Below are positions 25,690 to 25,880 of a DNA stretch of 25,880 bases, piece by piece (the stretch's first letter is position 1; every line of letters starts with the position of its first letter). The stretch is from positions 1-25,880 of the forward strand of contig CAKPFO010000018.1 of NCBI GenBank assembly GCA_934153805.1, given 5' to 3'. The notes under the pieces are model-generated. The model did no database searches. It saw only the letters and a list, made by a program, of their open reading frames with translations, and had not been told where the DNA came from. The translations under genes were made by a program, and so were the position numbers. The DNA is from an uncultured Clostridia bacterium. GTDB taxonomy: Bacteria > Bacillota > Clostridia > TANB77 > CAG-508.

Positions 25690-25880
25690 TTAATATTTTA
25701 TTTTTATATTTTATTTTTATATTTCATTTTTGTATTTTATTTTTATATTCTATTTTTATATTTCATTTTTATATTTCATTTTTATATTTTATTTTTATAT
25801 TCTATTTTTATATTTCATTTTTATATTTCATTTTTATATTTCATTTTTATATTTCATTTTTATATTTCATTTTTATATTT
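25690..25880. repeat. 13-bp AT-rich tandem repeat array, continuing past the window
   Basis: The unit ATATTTYATTTTT (Y mostly C, sometimes T, with single variants) is repeated about 14 times head to tail and still runs at the right edge. The unit length is not a multiple of three and no start codon with a ribosome site precedes it, so it is not considered coding. Confidence 0.85.

Overview
The window looks like the chromosome of an AT-rich, endospore-forming, Gram-positive bacterium. It is most likely an uncultivated, gut-type clostridial lineage, which I infer from spoIIR, very low GC, strong AGGAGG-type ribosome binding sites, sigma-A-like promoters and a huge prealbumin/Cna_B-type surface protein. 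No species can be named from sequence alone.

Layout. Positions 1-9344 (minus strand) hold one uninterrupted reading frame of at least 3,114 codons. It encodes a secreted giant adhesin with a signal peptide, InlB-type repeats, two RCC1-like seven-repeat blocks, about 14 prealbumin/SpaA-like domains and at least two Cna_B domains, and it runs off the left edge. A 473-bp divergent promoter region separates it from a plus-strand glycine-rich surface protein (9818-11475). Two small unrecognised genes follow (11542-11925 and 12237-12629). Next come two minus-strand genes, an FAD oxidoreductase with a Rieske domain and a membrane-anchored HtrA/trypsin-like PDZ protease. Plus-strand genes for a membrane HD-GYP protein and a DUF975 membrane protein lie beyond them. 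On the minus strand, a UDP-sugar pyrophosphorylase of the eukaryotic UAP type lies upstream of a phosphoglucomutase; together they would feed nucleotide-sugar synthesis. After an unrecognised minus-strand gene, the plus strand carries spoIIR, murA, a WalJ-type metallo-beta-lactamase-fold gene and rlmH. The right end has a hairpin-rich, possibly transcribed non-coding element with a terminator, then an AT-rich tandem repeat with a 13-bp unit.

Main observation. Two genes are broken by +1 frameshifts: the glycine-rich protein twice and the pyrophosphorylase once. At all three places the codon in the zero frame is CGG, and skipping its C restores a conserved frame beginning with a glycine codon (GGT, GGT, GGA). 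By hand count these are the only in-frame CGG codons in roughly 7,700 codons of the window, while about 49 sense-strand CGG trinucleotides in the other two phases sit in intact frames. This suggests that CGG is not read as arginine here. Instead it may act as a +1 frameshift signal, or CGGN may be a four-base glycine codon. In the pyrophosphorylase the shift falls inside the nucleotide-binding loop GGQGTRLG, so active enzyme would depend on it.
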